Positions 7,885 to 16,777 of a stretch of DNA of 64,000 bases are shown here, piece after piece (the stretch's first letter is position 1; each line of letters starts with the position of its first letter). Position numbers and translations under genes: made by a program. Where the stretch lies: contig CALGNK010000014.1 in assembly GCA_937958695.1 (NCBI GenBank), positions 46,030-110,029 on the forward strand. Direction: 5' to 3'. Source of the DNA: an uncultured bacterium. Its GTDB lineage: Bacteria > DUMJ01. The notes beneath the pieces were generated by a model, which was not told where the DNA came from, searched no databases, and saw only the letters and a program-made list of their open reading frames with translations.

Positions 7885-9987
7885 CTACTTAAGGAACTTA
7901 GAGTTCTTGAGTAGTGCGGTATGAGCTACTACGTCTACCTTTTCTAAGAAGTATGGCCCATTACTTACCCAGAAATGCCCATACTTCTCATAGAACTTCT
8001 TAATAGATGAGAATCTTTCTTTAGCTATAGCTGGGTCTACATACTTTCCTACAAAGTTCTTAAATGGAATATATCCTTCCTTTTCGCTTCTTTCTACTAC
8101 GTCCTTAAGAACAGATAGGCTTGGTCCACCGATATAGTTCATCCACTCTACATTCTTTGCTTTTGCCTTGTCGGCACTGAATGCAAGTTTGCCTTCCTCT
8201 TCTGCCCTCATTCCAATTGCATAAAGGTGCCATGGATAATAACCAGAAACAGCAAATGCAACGGCAGTAAGTTCAGCATCAAGTTCAGAGTAATTAATGT
8301 AGTATTCAATAACTAAAGGATTTGTCTTTACTATCTTCCATGCTACAAACTGATCTCTCCAAGAATTAAATGTATCTACATAGGATTCATCGTAGAGTTT
8401 ACTATCTTTACTTGCTCTTTCAAATCCTAGAATCCAGTCTACTATAAAGTCAGCAGTGCTCATAATTGAACCATCATGATACTTGTCCTTACCGATAATG
8501 TCGTCATAGTTCACAACTACCTTTACTTTTGCTTCCTTTACTCCTGCCTCTCCTGCAGTTACCACGTTCTGTTTCTTCACATCCCAACCATACCAGGCAT
8601 CAGATGGAACGGTAACCTTATCAACCTTTGTGAGTTTGAGCCATGTAGTATCGGGATTCTTAAATGTTGGAACATCCTTCTGTGCTGTAACCTCTGCGCT
8701 CTTTATCTTAAATAAGATTGGTAAACCTGTCTGTGGATGCCATATAAATGCTCTACCTATCGTTGCTTCAACTAGCATGTTATCGTAGATCCAGTTAGAT
8801 CCAGCTACTGGATTCCATGGGTCTATTATAACTTCTGTACTTCCAACCCTCATCCTTCCACCAGTCTTATCAGCAAGTTTCAATGTGTATGGCCATACCC
8901 TTGCTGAATACCCGCCTGCATAGTCTGCTATAGCATCTACACCTTTACGTCTTACCCAGGCAGAGTTCTGATCAATTAACCAGACTCTTACCGAATCTTT
9001 AATTGCAAGGTGTAGAGCCTTAGTCATAAGTAAGTTTCTCTCTTTCATACTTGCAAAGTTCTTATTAGCTAGTTTATTTGCTAAGTCTCTAAACTCCTTA
9101 GTTGGCTTGTAAGCCCTCCAAAGTGGAGAGAAGGACATAGAAGAATCAGGCAGATAGAAGAACTGGAAATTATCAGCGGTATCTCTAGCAACTACAGTGG
9201 TGATCCATCCACCTGTATAGAGATCCCACTGTCCCTCTGAGGGTTCTCCCCTCATCCAAATAGGAGAAGCCTCTCTAGATGTTTTATAAAGTCTTTCTAC
9301 CGTAAAGCCTAGTTTCTCTAGCTGACCAGAGATATAGTCTCCTATAGCCTTTCTTCTATCTTCGGTTCTAATGATGAATTTTACTACGACTGGTTTCCCT
9401 TTATAGTACCACTTGCCACCCTTTAACTCTGCTCCCATCTTCTTCATTTCATCAGATATGATCTTTTGTCCTCTTGCAAAGCTATACTTATATGTAGTTT
9501 CTATGGTGGAGATTGTAGTCTTGTATCTTTCATACTCAGGGAAGCCTTTGCTTAGAGGAACGAACTTAGGAGTGGCAAGTCCGCCCATTATCTCATCTAT
9601 AATATACTGTCTATCTATTACCAAGTTCATCGCTTCTCTTATCTTGGCGTTACTAAAAGGATTAAGTCTACCATCTTTATACTCTGGTCCTACTGGATTG
9701 AATGTTAATTCGTTATAAAGACCAAAAGACATCGAGTAAGCAAGTTGTGGATTTTCTTTGACCCTTCTAAATAGAACTGGATCGTCGATGTCCTTGAAGA
9801 AGATATCCATATCCCCCTTAGTCATCATATCGATGGCTTTAGCTAAATCTTTCTCTGGGAAAAAGACTACCTCATCTAGCCATCCATCCTTGTTTACATT
9901 GACTGTTTGAGCATTAATAAACAGTGGCATCAAAACAAAGATTGATGCTACTAATAGCCCAACCAGTCTTCTCCACACTCTATTCAT
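7885..9987 (-). CDS. Peptide/oligosaccharide ABC transporter substrate-binding protein, family 5
   Basis: About 700 residues, longer than typical DppA (about 530). It has a signal peptide (LVGLLVASIFVLMPLFINA) and the SBP_bac_5 fold with the recognisable AMNLVIDRQYIIDEIMGG segment. ATG 9987 is chosen because GGAGG lies eight bases upstream; GTG 9996 falls inside the SD. First gene of the operon, with a promoter at 10036-10065. The extra length resembles large archaeal and Thermotogales oligosaccharide-binding proteins, so the ligand could be a peptide or a sugar oligomer. Confidence 0.93.
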   Translation of the reverse strand: MNRVWRRLVGLLVASIFVLMPLFINAQTVNVNKDGWLDEVVFFPEKDLAKAIDMMTKGDMDIFFKDIDDPVLFRRVKENPQLAYSMSFGLYNELTFNPVGPEYKDGRLNPFSNAKIREAMNLVIDRQYIIDEIMGGLATPKFVPLSKGFPEYERYKTTISTIETTYKYSFARGQKIISDEMKKMGAELKGGKWYYKGKPVVVKFIIRTEDRRKAIGDYISGQLEKLGFTVERLYKTSREASPIWMRGEPSEGQWDLYTGGWITTVVARDTADNFQFFYLPDSSMSFSPLWRAYKPTKEFRDLANKLANKNFASMKERNLLMTKALHLAIKDSVRVWLIDQNSAWVRRKGVDAIADYAGGYSARVWPYTLKLADKTGGRMRVGSTEVIIDPWNPVAGSNWIYDNMLVEATIGRAFIWHPQTGLPILFKIKSAEVTAQKDVPTFKNPDTTWLKLTKVDKVTVPSDAWYGWDVKKQNVVTAGEAGVKEAKVKVVVNYDDIIGKDKYHDGSIMSTADFIVDWILGFERASKDSKLYDESYVDTFNSWRDQFVAWKIVKTNPLVIEYYINYSELDAELTAVAFAVSGYYPWHLYAIGMRAEEEGKLAFSADKAKAKNVEWMNYIGGPSLSVLKDVVERSEKEGYIPFKNFVGKYVDPAIAKERFSSIKKFYEKYGHFWVSNGPYFLEKVDVVAHTALLKNSKFLK

Positions 9988-10035
9988 TTTTTCCACCTCC
10001 AGTTTTTACTGATTTTTTAGTTTAAAACAATATCA

Positions 10036-10065
10036 ATAATACTAAATTTTATACCTATTTGTCAA
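10036..10065 (-). promoter_or_regulatory. Sigma-70 promoter of the peptide-transport operon
   Basis: On the minus strand TTGACA (10065-10060) and TATTAT (10041-10036) are separated by 18 bases. The start codon of the binding-protein gene lies about 49 bases beyond the -10 box and no other gene intervenes. Confidence 0.75.
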
Positions 10066-10106
10066 CAGTCTCTCGAATTCTAACCTTTAATCATTTTTCA
10101 CCTAAG

Positions 10107-10134
10107 TTGTTTTTATCTAAGAAAGTAGTATAAT
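10107..10134 (+). promoter_or_regulatory. Possible promoter of ferredoxin gene
   Basis: A perfect TATAAT at 10129-10134 has TTGTTT 16 bases upstream (10107-10112; half match to TTGACA). The ferredoxin start follows at 10176. Confidence 0.5.
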
Positions 10135-10175
10135 ATTCTTGTTTTAGACCTACTTAAGATTTGGAGGTGATTTTA

Positions 10176-10418
10176 TTGGCATTTAAGATTACTGCAGATT
10201 GTATTGAATGTGGAGCCTGTGTAACTGTATGTCCAAATGAGGCTATTACAGAAGGTTCCCCTTATGTTATCGATCCTGATAAATGCACCGAATGTGTCCC
10301 TGTGTATGATACACAGCAGTGCGCCGAGGTCTGTGCAGTAGGGGCTCCTCAGCCAGACCCTGATCATGTGGAGACAAGAGAACAATTAGAAGCTAAATAT
10401 AAGAGGCTACATCCATAG
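10176..10418 (+). CDS. 2[4Fe-4S] ferredoxin, Alvin-type
   Basis: 80 residues from TTG 10176; GGAGGTG (10163-10169) lies six bases upstream, and an earlier in-frame TTG at 10161 would overlap that SD. The first cluster motif is CIECGACVTVCP, the standard CxxCxxCxxxCP. The second is CTECVPVYDTQQCAEVC, with eight residues between the second and third cysteines, as in the Allochromatium-vinosum-type ferredoxins. A charged C-terminal tail follows. It carries low-potential electrons in the cytoplasm; partners are not adjacent. The gene is monocistronic with a strong terminator. Confidence 0.96.
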   Translation: MAFKITADCIECGACVTVCPNEAITEGSPYVIDPDKCTECVPVYDTQQCAEVCAVGAPQPDPDHVETREQLEAKYKRLHP

Positions 10419-10425
10419 AATTTTT

Positions 10426-10451
10426 AGGAGGGGAATTCCCCTCCTTATTTA
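10426..10451. terminator. Bidirectional terminator between ferredoxin and RseB-like gene
   Basis: A perfect palindrome AGGAGGGGAATTCCCCTCCT at 10426-10445 is followed by a T-rich run on the plus strand. It lies eight bases after the ferredoxin stop and just beyond the stop of the converging gene, so it can serve both. Confidence 0.9.
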
Positions 10452-11357
10452 TTTTTTCATACTGTTTGCTACTTCTAGTAGCATATCCTGAGGTGGGTCT
10501 CCTATAACAATAAAGTGTATCCCTAGACTTTCCCATTCAATATAACCCTTATTTTCTAGAGGAAGATTTTGTCTTGCCCACCAGGGAATCTTTATCTGAT
10601 ATATCGACATAAATCCTATTCCATCTGAAAATACAATTTGTGCAGTCTCATCTTGAGGTATATCAGCTCCTATAAGTTCATAACCAACAGGTAGAATAGT
10701 TGGTAGTACTAAATCTATACCTAGCTTTTTAGCTACTTCTTGAGGGGATAGAAGCTTCTCCCTAGTTGGGATTTTTATCCCTCTTTCAAAAAGGGCCTCT
10801 ATAGCTTTTTTCTTACCGGAATTGGGATTGATCTGTAGACTTTCTATCTCTCTAGCCCTTATAAGATCCCCTTTTTGATTTCTATCTTCTAATTTCATTA
10901 GTATCCTAGGAGACGTTCCAATCCAGACGGTTCTCTTTATACCACTTTTATATCTTGGGTTGAATGAAATCTTCATGACCTTTATATTATTTATATTTTC
11001 ATATCCTTCGAATACAACGTAATAGTTCTTATTTATCAGACTTGTATCTTTTGAGAATCTATAAGCCCAGAGTAAAGCTCCTATGTTTACGGGTTCTTCG
11101 GTAACCACAGAGTACATATTTCCCTTTTTTATAATGTAAATCTTAGAGACTTTCCCTTTTATACTAAAGCTCGTATAATCTCCAATCTTTAATACTTCTA
11201 TCCTGTCAGAAGAGTTGCCTACGGTAATCCTGACAACAGCAAAATAATCTACTTTAGGCTCCATACTAGCTATATATTCAGAGATAAGACTTCCTGAGGT
11301 TATCTCTATTAAACCTATGGTGGATATAAGCAAAAAGAAGAGTATTATCCTTTTCAT
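10449..11357 (-). CDS. RseB/MucB-like periplasmic regulator of an ECF sigma factor (module 1)
   Basis: 302 residues with an N-terminal signal sequence (IILFFLLISTIGLIEITSG). The N-terminal two thirds read as the RseB/LolA-like lipid-sensing beta fold (phrases such as GIKRTVWIGTSPRILMKLED, where RseB proteins compute residue substitution data on a WID/WIG strand). The C-terminal part resembles the small DUF4367/RseB-C domain (LPVGYELIGADI). Its ATGA start overlaps the anti-sigma gene end, so sigma, anti-sigma and this gene are translated in series. RseB proteins bind the anti-sigma factor and protect it from proteolysis until envelope stress. The family call rests on fold-level pattern and context. 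Confidence 0.75.
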   Translation of the reverse strand: MKRIILFFLLISTIGLIEITSGSLISEYIASMEPKVDYFAVVRITVGNSSDRIEVLKIGDYTSFSIKGKVSKIYIIKKGNMYSVVTEEPVNIGALLWAYRFSKDTSLINKNYYVVFEGYENINNIKVMKISFNPRYKSGIKRTVWIGTSPRILMKLEDRNQKGDLIRAREIESLQINPNSGKKKAIEALFERGIKIPTREKLLSPQEVAKKLGIDLVLPTILPVGYELIGADIPQDETAQIVFSDGIGFMSIYQIKIPWWARQNLPLENKGYIEWESLGIHFIVIGDPPQDMLLEVANSMKK

Positions 11358-11764
11358 CTGTCTGATATAAATATTACTCCCATATCTCCAGAGGAGATTA
11401 TATTATGTTGGCTTATTAGCAATTGTTTTCCCTTATCAAGATTTCCTCTATACCTGTTTCTTACTATACCAAGAGACGTACCAAATATAAGAGATATCAC
11501 TAAGCCAATAGTGGCAAGCTTTAATCTAAAGTTGTAACGTCTTTCAGTCTTGGGCCTTATCTTTTCTAAAACCTCCATAGTAAAGGTCTGGGTATCGAAT
11601 TCTATATGGCTTGCTTTTATCCCTTGCTCTATCAAAAGTAGGTCATTTAATATCTCCTTACAGGTAGGGCACATATTTATATGTTCCTCTATTTCTTTTA
11701 TCTTCCAATCTGGTAACTCTTTATCTATAAAGGAAGAGATATCTTCAAAACTAGGATGATTCAT
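11354..11764 (-). CDS. Zinc-finger anti-sigma factor (module 1)
   Basis: 136 residues. The N-terminal anti-sigma domain has the zinc motif HxxxCxxC (HINMCPTC, about residues 28-35). A single membrane helix (LATIGLVISLIFGTSLGIV) follows near residue 90, then a short extracytoplasmic tail. It overlaps the sigma gene by 14 bases and the RseB-like gene by four. It should hold the ECF sigma factor at the membrane and release it after cleavage. Confidence 0.92.
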   Translation of the reverse strand: MNHPSFEDISSFIDKELPDWKIKEIEEHINMCPTCKEILNDLLLIEQGIKASHIEFDTQTFTMEVLEKIRPKTERRYNFRLKLATIGLVISLIFGTSLGIVRNRYRGNLDKGKQLLISQHNIISSGDMGVIFISDR

Positions 11765-12353
11765 CCTTTACCTCCAAATAATATTTTAGCTTATCTCTCA
11801 TCAATTTTCTCGCCATATTTATTCTAGATTTAACTGTTCCTATATTAATGTTCAGTGTTTCTGCTATCTCTTCATATGTTAAATTCTCTACAGCCCTTAG
11901 CCAAAGGGTAATCCGGTAATGTTCAGGTAAGGTTTCTAAAGCCTTTTCTATAACTTCATTTAACTCTATTTTACTATAATTATCCTCTGGCGAATATTTC
12001 ACATCAGGAAGATCTATACTAGGCTCACCTTCTTCGACATCATCTAGAGATGATTCTAACCCTTTTCCTCTCTTTCTAAGCTCCTCATAACAAGCATTGA
12101 CAGTAATCTTTCTTATCCAAGGGTATAGATTTTTACTACTATCAAAACTCTTTATATTCTTCCATATAGAAACAAATACTTCCTGAGCTACATCCCAACC
12201 ATCATCTACAGACCCCATTATCCTTGTAGCAAGGTTTATTATCCGGTTGGAATATCTATTTAATATCTCCTCAAAAGCCTTCTCATCACCCTTTTGAGAG
12301 AGCTTTATAAGAGTCGAATCATCATAATCTTTATAATTTTTAGCCTTATACAT
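11751..12353 (-). CDS. ECF RNA polymerase sigma factor, RpoE/SigW type (module 1)
   Basis: 200 residues. Region 2 reads YSNRIINLATRIMGSVDDGWDVAQEVFVSIWKNIKSF and contains the -10 recognition segment. Region 4 has the helix-turn-helix LPEHYRITLWLRAVENLTYEEIAETLNINIGTVKSRI. Regions 1.1, 1.2 and 3 are absent, as in group 4 sigma factors. It opens a three-gene operon with anti-sigma and RseB-like proteins. A second, differently arranged module lies at 47142-49160. Its own promoter could not be fixed in the 127 bases upstream. Confidence 0.95.
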   Translation of the reverse strand: MYKAKNYKDYDDSTLIKLSQKGDEKAFEEILNRYSNRIINLATRIMGSVDDGWDVAQEVFVSIWKNIKSFDSSKNLYPWIRKITVNACYEELRKRGKGLESSLDDVEEGEPSIDLPDVKYSPEDNYSKIELNEVIEKALETLPEHYRITLWLRAVENLTYEEIAETLNINIGTVKSRINMARKLMRDKLKYYLEVKDESS

Positions 12354-12480
12354 CCTTCCCCTAAAACTATTATATCAGGAAAGGATGCGTAATAAAATCT
12401 ATCTCTTTTTCTCTACTAATAGTATGTAGATATTATCATCTAAGTTCGAGTTTAAACTTTGTACTAAATTAATGCTTTAT

Positions 12481-13575
12481 TTATAAAAGTCTAAATGGGA
12501 TAAACTTCAAAATCTTCTTAAAAATCTGAGAGTAGGATGTCCTTTCATTGAGAAGGTTAGATAGTATAGCTCCCATATCAAATCTATCCATTAAGTTAAA
12601 GATTCTGTCTTGAAATCTATAGAATATACCACTTATCATCCAAGCTAAGAATAATTCACGAGCCATAACACTGTAGATTTTTTCTGTATAGATAGAGAGA
12701 GGCTTATTCTTCTTTATGCACTCTAGAATAGTCTCTTCTGCTATCTTGGCACTCTTTACCGCATTCCTTATCCCTTCCCCACTAAATGGGTCCGTTATAT
12801 GGGCAGAATCACCAACTAAGACTATTCTTTCATTGGCAAGTCTTCTCTTACCTCTATAAAAGGCGATCGGATGTGCTAGAAGAGGGATATTCGTATGGTT
12901 GAGATCTTTTAAAAGTATCGATAAGACCTGTGGCATCTTCCTAGGAGAGAAGGCATATGCTCCGAGGCCTACAGATAAGGTTCTATTCTTAGGGAAAATC
13001 CAGCCATAACCCATAGGAACCAAACCCATAAAGAGAGAGATGATAGGCTCAGGATTTTTGTATGGGATGTCTTTTTGTATAGCTAACGGGACTCGATATC
13101 TAAAATTAGCTCCTATAAACCTCGCTATCTTCGAACCTATACCATCAGCTCCTATAAGATATCTTGATTTAAACTTATGTCCAAGATTCGTCTTGATAGT
13201 TAGAGAGTTATTTTCTTCTTCGATTTCTATTACCTCTTCGCCTTCTAAAAGTTCAGCTCCATTATGGCATGCTAATTGAGTAAGCCTATAATCAAATTGG
13301 TCTCTATGGACCGTAAAAATACTATTACTAGGTATGCTATACTCTCTTACCCTTTCTCTATAGTATACCTTAATCTTTTCTATATTAAATGCATCAAAAT
13401 ATGAGGGGGAAAGATCTAAAAGTTCAAATGTATATCTAGGCGTTCCCCCTGCACAGACCTTATATCTAGGTAACCTCTTCTTTTCTATAATTAATACATC
13501 TAATCCTCTTTTAGCAAGGAATAGTGCAGAGCTAGATCCACTAGGTCCAGCTCCAACAACTATTACATCATGCAA
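12481..13575 (-). CDS. FAD-dependent oxidoreductase, geranylgeranyl reductase family
   Basis: 364 residues. The N-terminal dinucleotide site is VVGAGPSGSSSALFLAKRG with the acidic residue in IIEKK; the family sequence RYKVCAGGTP follows near residue 41. The second FAD contact is LVGDSAHITDPFSGEGI near residue 260. Members reduce isoprenoid double bonds of lipids or chlorophyll precursors, or act in quinone chemistry. The gene starts just after the PspC-type gene on the same strand, so membrane-lipid maintenance is a reasonable guess. The substrate is unknown. Confidence 0.88.
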   Translation of the reverse strand: MHDVIVVGAGPSGSSSALFLAKRGLDVLIIEKKRLPRYKVCAGGTPRYTFELLDLSPSYFDAFNIEKIKVYYRERVREYSIPSNSIFTVHRDQFDYRLTQLACHNGAELLEGEEVIEIEEENNSLTIKTNLGHKFKSRYLIGADGIGSKIARFIGANFRYRVPLAIQKDIPYKNPEPIISLFMGLVPMGYGWIFPKNRTLSVGLGAYAFSPRKMPQVLSILLKDLNHTNIPLLAHPIAFYRGKRRLANERIVLVGDSAHITDPFSGEGIRNAVKSAKIAEETILECIKKNKPLSIYTEKIYSVMARELFLAWMISGIFYRFQDRIFNLMDRFDMGAILSNLLNERTSYSQIFKKILKFIPFRLL

Positions 13576-13578
13576 AGA

Positions 13579-13965
13579 TTATTTCCACCCTCTTATCAGG
13601 AAGTATAAACCGGCTATAAGAATGAGTACCCCTATAAAAACCCCAGGGCTTACCCAATGTAGCCAGGGGATACCTGCAGTCCATATAATAGCAACAATAC
13701 CTATTATGATAAGTATTATACCAAGCGTTACTGGACTGTGGGGTTCTACGTGAGAGGCTACCCCAGAGTTCCCAGCTTCTTCTGGTTTTTCTGGAATAAT
13801 GATAACTGCTAATATGTACAGAATTAAACCTAGACCGTTGGCTAGCACTAGTAATGCCATTATAAGCCTCACTATAGCAGGATCTATATTTAGATATTCT
13901 GCTATACCTCCACATACTCCGGCTATCATCCTATTCTTTCTTGACCTATAAATCCTTCTATCCAT
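13579..13965 (-). CDS. PspC-domain membrane protein
   Basis: 128 residues from ATG 13965, which has GGAGG six bases upstream; the in-frame ATG at 13995 lies inside rmuC without an SD. The PspC domain covers about residues 4-60 (RSRKNRMIAGVCGGIAEYLNIDPAIVRLI then a membrane helix). After a proline-rich linker come two more helices (LGIILIIIGIVAIIWTAGIP and a C-terminal one), like a LiaF/DUF5668 tail. PspC proteins take part in phage-shock and envelope-stress sensing. It overlaps the rmuC end by eight bases. Confidence 0.9.
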   Translation of the reverse strand: MDRRIYRSRKNRMIAGVCGGIAEYLNIDPAIVRLIMALLVLANGLGLILYILAVIIIPEKPEEAGNSGVASHVEPHSPVTLGIILIIIGIVAIIWTAGIPWLHWVSPGVFIGVLILIAGLYFLIRGWK

Positions 13966-14800
13966 TTTTCCCCTCCATCTCATTTGAATTTTCAATATAA
14001 TCTGTTATCCCTCTAATCTTATATATTATCTGTTTTCCTTCATTATAAGCATTATTTACCATCGTTATTGATCGAGCGATATTATTCTCCAACAATGTTT
14101 CCAATTTGTTTAAGGATGTTTTTATCTCGCTCAAATAAATCCCTACCTTCTCTGTATCTAGATTGCGAGCGTAGCTCTTATGAAGACTGTAAAGAGAGAG
14201 TATATATGGTATCGTCATACTGTAAGGCATAATAAGGACCCTATTTTCTCTGTAAGCTCTTATATGAGCCTGTTTACACTTTGCAAATACACTATCAGGA
14301 ACGGCTGCTATAGCCATTGGTATGGTGGATGCTGGATCTATATACTGCGATACCTCTTTTGCCTTTTTGGCTATAGCTTTCTCTATATCATAAGACTCTT
14401 CATCTAAGCCAATCCATTTTGAATCTATAGGTAATCTCTTACCGTCACTTAATATTATTGCATATTCTACTGGTTTTCCATTCACCTTAAAATTTATATC
14501 TATCATCTCAGGAGGAAACTGTTTTAGAGACTCTAAGAGTATATTCTCGCCCATCTCTCCTTTAGACTTACTTCCCAGCAGTGCAGATTCTAATCTCTTA
14601 GTAATTCTCTGAACTTCTTCATCAATCAGTCTTTGTGCCTCCAATTTTAGATAAGTTTCTTGTAACGTTCTTAAGATATTCTCCGCCTGAACCTTTATGG
14701 CTCCAATATCCTCTCTAGGAAGACTTTTATCCTTTCTGAGAAAATAGATTAAGAGTATTATTAATGCTATAGCTAGCAAAAATAGAGAAACTTCTAACAT
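13958..14800 (-). CDS. rmuC: DNA recombination protein RmuC family
   Basis: 280 residues, shorter than E. coli RmuC (475) because the coiled-coil region is short. A membrane anchor (VSLFLLAIALIILLIYFL) leads into a helical segment, then the RmuC nuclease-like domain with GEMGENILLE (about residue 80) and LPIDSKW (about residue 124), the restriction-endonuclease-like core. The protein is thought to limit DNA rearrangements. SD AAGGAGGAGG precedes ATG 14800. First gene of the rmuC-PspC-reductase set. Confidence 0.92.
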   Translation of the reverse strand: MLEVSLFLLAIALIILLIYFLRKDKSLPREDIGAIKVQAENILRTLQETYLKLEAQRLIDEEVQRITKRLESALLGSKSKGEMGENILLESLKQFPPEMIDINFKVNGKPVEYAIILSDGKRLPIDSKWIGLDEESYDIEKAIAKKAKEVSQYIDPASTIPMAIAAVPDSVFAKCKQAHIRAYRENRVLIMPYSMTIPYILSLYSLHKSYARNLDTEKVGIYLSEIKTSLNKLETLLENNIARSITMVNNAYNEGKQIIYKIRGITDYIENSNEMEGKNG

Positions 14801-14886
14801 ACCTCCTCCTTAATGTTAGTTTTATTCTACACTATTAAGAGTTTACGGTCAATTACTAATTACTTACAACAATATAGAAAATTTTA

Positions 14887-14912
14887 TGTTATAATGTTTT
14901 TGGAGAAACATT
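14887..14912 (+). promoter_or_regulatory. Extended -10 promoter and possible operator of the first LacI gene
   Basis: TGTTATAAT at 14887-14895 is an extended -10 element. An inverted repeat AATGTTT (14893-14899) / AAACATT (14906-14912) with a six-base spacer overlaps its end and runs over the transcription start, the usual place for an autoregulatory LacI site. No good -35 box is seen. Confidence 0.5.
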
Positions 14913-14982
14913 TTTATGGCTGATTTTCTTTTAAGTGTCCTTTTAATATGAATACTTCTGGGCTAAAAGAGGGTAAGAGTAT

Positions 14983-15999
14983 ATGATTGCCAAAAAGGGG
15001 AAAGTAAGTATAATAGATGTTGCAAAAAAGGCGGGTGTATCTCCTGCTACTGTATCTCGTGTACTTAATAAAACAGCTAAGGTAAGTCCTAAACTTACAA
15101 AAAAGGTCCTATCAGCAGTTAGTGAATTAAACTATGTCCCAGATCCATTTGCTCATGGATTAAAGACGAAAAGAACGAGGAGTATTGGACTTATCATCTC
15201 GGATATAACAAATCCTTTCTTTCCAGAGTTGGCAAGAGGGGTTGAGGATTATGTTAGCTCTATGGGATATTCTTTAATACTATGTAATACAGATGCTAAG
15301 CCAGAGAGCGAAAAGAGATATGTTGAGTTACTGCTCAACAAAGGTATAGATGGACTTATGTTTACCTCTTTAAGAGTAGGAGAAGATTTTATTAGATCCC
15401 TTCTGTCCGATTCTGTTCCCTGTGTTCTTGTTGGACGTAAACCAGAGAATATAGAGGGATTAGTCTATGTGGTAACTGATAATTATAAGGGAGGTTGTAT
15501 AGCTGGAGAATATCTGATTAGCTTGGGGCATAAAAGGTTTGTTCATGTCTCAGGTCCTCTGGATAATTCTGCTGGTAGAGAGAGACTCTCTGGTTTTATA
15601 GATACCCTTAAAAAGCATAAAGTTAAAGAAGAGAATATCAGGGTAATAGAAAGTGACTTTACTATGGAAGGCGGATATAAGAGTGCTGGAGACATATTAA
15701 GATTAAAATTTCTTCCTACTGCAATCTTCTTTGCCAATGATGCTATGGCTATAGGAGCCCTACAGAAATTTTGGGAGGAGAAGATAGACATACCGGAAAC
15801 ATTTTCTATTATAGGTTTTGATAATATTAAGGTTTCGAGTCTTGTTTCCCCTCCGCTTACAACTATAAGTCAAGAGATATATAAAATTGGCCAAATCTCT
15901 GCTAGAGAATTGATAAAGATTATAGAAGGAGAAAAGGGGGATTCTACTATACTTGAACCTAAACTTATAGAAAGGAGATCTTGTAAATGTATAGAGTAA
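14983..15999 (+). CDS. LacI-family transcriptional regulator (locus 1)
   Basis: 338 residues. The N-terminal helix-turn-helix is SIIDVAKKAGVSPATVSRVLNKT, followed by the hinge (LNYVPDPFAHGLKTKRT) and the periplasmic-binding-protein-like sensor starting SIGLIISDITNPFFPELARG. It overlaps the next gene (a sugar epimerase) by 13 bases, so it is cotranscribed with the enzymes it likely controls. It is a paralogue of the regulator at 53190; the two share hinge and sensor-start wording. The inducer is unknown, probably the epimerase or dehydrogenase substrate. Confidence 0.95.
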   Translation: MIAKKGKVSIIDVAKKAGVSPATVSRVLNKTAKVSPKLTKKVLSAVSELNYVPDPFAHGLKTKRTRSIGLIISDITNPFFPELARGVEDYVSSMGYSLILCNTDAKPESEKRYVELLLNKGIDGLMFTSLRVGEDFIRSLLSDSVPCVLVGRKPENIEGLVYVVTDNYKGGCIAGEYLISLGHKRFVHVSGPLDNSAGRERLSGFIDTLKKHKVKEENIRVIESDFTMEGGYKSAGDILRLKFLPTAIFFANDAMAIGALQKFWEEKIDIPETFSIIGFDNIKVSSLVSPPLTTISQEIYKIGQISARELIKIIEGEKGDSTILEPKLIERRSCKCIE

Positions 16000-16766
16000 G
16001 TTTTGTTATCCCCTATGAGAATAATGAGAAGCTAGAAAGATATGCTAGTCTTATGAGTTCTCTTGGTTATACCGGTATAGAGCTTGGTATAAAAGATCCT
16101 AGTTTATTAGACCCAGAAGAGATAAAAGATGTTATATCTAAATTTAACCTTGTAGTTCCTGCTCTAGGGACAGGAAGGGCTTTTACCGAAGATGGAATAT
16201 CGCTCTCTAGTAAGGAGAAAAGTATAAGAGATAATGCAGTAAAAAGGCTTATGTCTCATATAGAATTGGCCGAAAAACTTTCTAGTATGGTAATAGTAGG
16301 GCTCATAAGGGGTAATGTGTACGATAAAGAAGGGATAAATTATGTTAAGGCTCTTCTTAAAGATATATGCCAATATGGGAAGGGAAAAGGGGTAAGGATT
16401 CTTTTAGAACCTATAAATAGATACGAGGTTAACTGGCTTAACACTATAGAGGATGCGTATAATTTCATAAGAGAAATAGATGTAGAGAACCTTGGGCTAC
16501 TTATTGATACCTTCCATATGAATATAGAGGAACCTTCGCTTGCAAGCTCTATATTTAGGTTTAAAGATCTAGTATTGCATATACATATCGCAGATAGTAA
16601 TAGATTTTATCCTGGTGCCGGGCATATAGACTTCAAAGATATATTTAGAATTTTATCTTCGATAGGATACGATGGCTTTATTTCCGCAGAACTTATAAAT
16701 AAGCCAGATATAGAAACTGCTATTACAAAAACTATAAGGTTTTTAAAAAGTATAATTCTTTTATAA
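15987..16766 (+). CDS. Sugar isomerase/epimerase, TIM-barrel AP-endonuclease-2 family
   Basis: 259 residues. The metal-site sequence of ketose 3-epimerases is visible: ILLEPINRYE (Glu, strand 5), LLIDTFHMNIEE (Asp/His), LHIHIADSNRFYPGAGHIDF (His, Asp) and FISAEL (final Glu). These are the ligands of D-tagatose/D-psicose 3-epimerase-type enzymes and of hydroxypyruvate isomerase. It lies between a LacI regulator and a polyol-type dehydrogenase 11 bases downstream. The trio probably interconverts a ketose and a polyol or tetrulose; the exact sugar is not evident. Confidence 0.9.
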   Translation: MYRVSFVIPYENNEKLERYASLMSSLGYTGIELGIKDPSLLDPEEIKDVISKFNLVVPALGTGRAFTEDGISLSSKEKSIRDNAVKRLMSHIELAEKLSSMVIVGLIRGNVYDKEGINYVKALLKDICQYGKGKGVRILLEPINRYEVNWLNTIEDAYNFIREIDVENLGLLIDTFHMNIEEPSLASSIFRFKDLVLHIHIADSNRFYPGAGHIDFKDIFRILSSIGYDGFISAELINKPDIETAITKTIRFLKSIILL

Positions 16767-16777
16767 GGAGGGAATTT

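Noticed and set aside
13568..13915. 115-codon minus-strand frame with Ser/Arg/Tyr-rich text
   Set aside because: It is the shifted frame of the PspC-type gene; composition is not protein-like and no SD is present.
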